Of a stretch of DNA of 23,068 bases, positions 21,539 to 23,068 are shown piece after piece; the first letter of the stretch is position 1, and every line of letters begins with the position of its first letter. The notes beneath the pieces were generated by a model, which saw only the letters and a list, made by a program, of their open reading frames with translations, had not been told where the DNA came from and searched no databases. This DNA is from Saccoglossus kowalevskii. Lineage: Eukaryota; Hemichordata; Enteropneusta; Harrimaniidae. The DNA is taken from assembly GCF_000003605.2 (NCBI RefSeq), contig NW_003156728.1, forward strand, positions 1 to 23,068. The letters are read 5' to 3'. Made by a program: the position numbers and the translations under genes.

Positions 21539-22529
21539 AACAGCCTTGTATGTGTTCACTATGTACTAACAGCCATATAACACCCTTGTATGCGTTCACT
21601 ATGTACTGACAGCCATATATCATCCTTGTATGTGTTCACTGTGTACTGACAGCCATATAACACCCCTAGTATGTGTTCACTATGTACTAATAGCCATATA
21701 ACACCCTCGTATGTGTTCAATATGTACTTGCTGCCATATAACACCCGTGTATGTGTTCAATATGTACTAGCTGCCATATAACACCCTTGTATGTGTTCAC
21801 TCTGTACTAACAGCCACATAACACCCTTGTATATATCCACTATGTACTAACAGCCATATAACACCCCTGTATGTGTTCACTATGTACTAACAGCCATAAA
21901 ACACCTCTTCTATGTGTACACTATGTACTAACAGCCACATAACAGTCATGTATGTGTTCACTATGTACTAATAGCCACATAACACCCTTGTATGTGTTCA
22001 ATATGTACTATCAGCCATATAACACTCTTGTATATGTTCACTATGTACTAACGCCAACATAACAGCCTTGTATGTGTTCACTATGTACTAATAGCCACAT
22101 AAAACCCTTGTATGTGTTCACTATGTACTGAAAATCTCATAACTACCTTGTGTTCACTATGTACAAGAAATCACATAACACCATTGTTTGTGTTCGCTAT
22201 GTAATGGAAATTACATAGCACCCTCTTATGTGTTCACTGCGTACTAGCTGCCACATAACACCCTTGTATGTGTTCAATATGCACTATCAGCTATAAAACA
22301 CCCCTGTATGTGTTCACTATGTACTAGCAGCCACATAACACCTATGTATGTGTTCATTATGTACGAACACCCACATAACACTTTTGTATGTGTGCACTAT
22401 GTACTAGCAGCAACATAACACCCCTGTATGTGTTCAATATGTACGAACACCCACATAACATTTTTGTATGTGGCACTATGTACTAGCAGCCACGTAACAC
22501 CCTTGTATGTGTTCAATAAGTACAATCTG
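21539..22529. repeat. Higher-order repeat type C, copy 6
   Basis: This is nearest to copy 1 at 6300-7290 with a constant offset of 15239. They share ACAGTCATG, TTCATTATGTACGAAC and TACAATCTGCC, which other type C copies lack. It is cut off at about 22529 by the start of a new tandem copy of 20140 onward. Confidence 0.85.
22130..22252. repeat. HOR anchor block 14 (full, type C)
   Basis: This 123-bp anchor has CATAACTACC and TACAAGAAAT. The inverted repeat is intact at 22196-22219. Confidence 0.9.
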
Positions 22530-23068
22530 CCACATAACACCCTTGTATGTGTTCACTATGTACTAACAACCATATAACACCCTTGTATGTGTTCACTATG
22601 TACTAACAGCCATATAACACCCTTGTATGTGTTCACTATGTACTAACAGCCACATAACAGCCTTGTATGTGTTCACTATGTACTAACAGCCATATAACAC
22701 CCTTGTATGCGTTCACTATGTACAGCCATATATCATCCTTGTATGTGTTCACTGTGTACTGACAGCCATATAACACCCCTAGCATGTGTTCACTATGTAC
22801 TAATAGCCACATAACACCCTTGTATGTGTTCAATATGTACTAGCTGCCATATAACACCCTTGTATGTGTTCACTCTGTACTAACAGCCACATAACACCCT
22901 TGTATATATCCACTATGTACTAACAGCCATATAACACCCCTGTTTGTGTTCACTATGTACTAACAGCCATAAAACACCTCTTCTATGTGTACACTATGTA
23001 CTAACAGCCACATAACAGCCTTGTATGTGTTCACTATGTACTATAGCCACATATCACCCTTGTATGTG
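22530..23068. repeat. Partial tandem copy of 20140-20679 (2390-bp period), cut by window end
   Basis: The sequence repeats 20140-20679 at an offset of 2390, including the 36-bp monomer, CCCCTAGCATG, CTGTTTGTG and the private CATATCACCC. One base is missing in CTATAGCC near 23042. The repeat runs off the window, so its full extent is unknown. Confidence 0.88.
22702..22737. repeat. 36-bp monomer variant (4-bp deletion), third occurrence
   Basis: TACAGCC replaces TACTAACAGCC, as at 3313 and 20312. It sits at the same place within the 2390-bp repeat as the copy at 20312. Confidence 0.9.

Larger units (their letters stand above)
1..23068. repeat. 40-bp satellite DNA array filling the window
   Basis: The window is a head-to-tail array of a 40-bp monomer in one orientation throughout, with no unique sequence at either edge, so the real array is longer. 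The consensus halves are CTTGTATGTGTTCACTATGT and ACTAACAGCCACATAACACC. The commonest alternative is T for C in the second half (GCCATATAAC versus GCCACATAAC). Most monomers are exactly 40 bp, with occasional 36-, 39- and 41-bp forms. Variant monomers recur in blocks, which shows higher-order repeats. The consensus has no CpG. An uninterrupted array this long, without coding sequence, is characteristic of eukaryotic constitutive heterochromatin. The family and species are not recognised, and its chromosomal position cannot be told from sequence alone. Confidence 0.97.

Noticed and set aside
1-23068. CRISPR array
   Set aside because: The 40-bp units are repeated throughout, with no unique spacers between conserved repeats and no leader or cas genes. 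The variable positions are scattered point changes.
1-23068. Transposon, retroelement or telomeric repeat in the array
   Set aside because: I found no terminal repeats, target-site duplications, poly-A tract, protein-coding remnant or TTAGGG-like run. All sequence is accounted for by the 40-bp monomer and its variants.
1-23068. Known centromeric satellite with a CENP-B box
   Set aside because: No monomer contains a TTCG...CGGG-type box. The single TTCG in the anchor is not followed by the needed bases. Centromeric function cannot be claimed from sequence alone.

Overview
The whole 23,068-base window is one uninterrupted tandem array of a short satellite monomer. I see no protein-coding gene, RNA gene, transposon or unique sequence in it. 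The basic unit is 40 bp, so there are roughly 575 monomers. In the phase used here the consensus is CTTGTATGTGTTCACTATGT (positions 1-20) followed by ACTAACAGCCACATAACACC (positions 21-40). It is about 40% GC and contains no CpG. Arrays like this are typical of eukaryotic heterochromatin (centromeric, pericentromeric, subtelomeric or interstitial satellite). I do not recognise the monomer as a named satellite and cannot name the organism. There is no CENP-B-box-like core and no telomeric repeat.

The array is not homogeneous. Variant monomers recur in fixed order, giving a higher-order repeat (HOR) structure. The best landmark is a diverged 'anchor' block of 123 bp, found 14 times (12 full, 2 shortened to 83 bp). 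Twelve of the 14 carry a monomer remodelled into an inverted repeat with 10-bp arms around a GGAA loop. Using anchors and private variants I distinguish three HOR lineages. Type A is at 1-2995 and 17275 to about 19752, continuing as related sequence to 21267. Type B is at about 3591-5720, 13080-14875 and 14876-16670. Type C is at about 6300-7467, 8441-9540, 10090-11207, 11208-12375, 20260-21538 and 21539-22529. Between them lie mosaic stretches made of pieces of the same families.

Several duplication events can be read directly: tandem copies with periods of about 361, 520, 1118, 1795 and 2390 bp; dispersed copies at offsets of 3790, 4908, 9176, 15239 and about 17275-18272 bp; a 161-bp (4-monomer) expansion; and a 796-bp (20-monomer) deletion junction. 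Most length changes are whole numbers of monomers, as expected from unequal exchange or replication slippage in register.

Open frames of 61-89 codons exist on both strands, but they are by-products of the repeat. Because 40 is not a multiple of 3, every frame cycles through all three phases and meets every stop of the monomer within 120 bp, except where variants remove it. None should be annotated as a gene.
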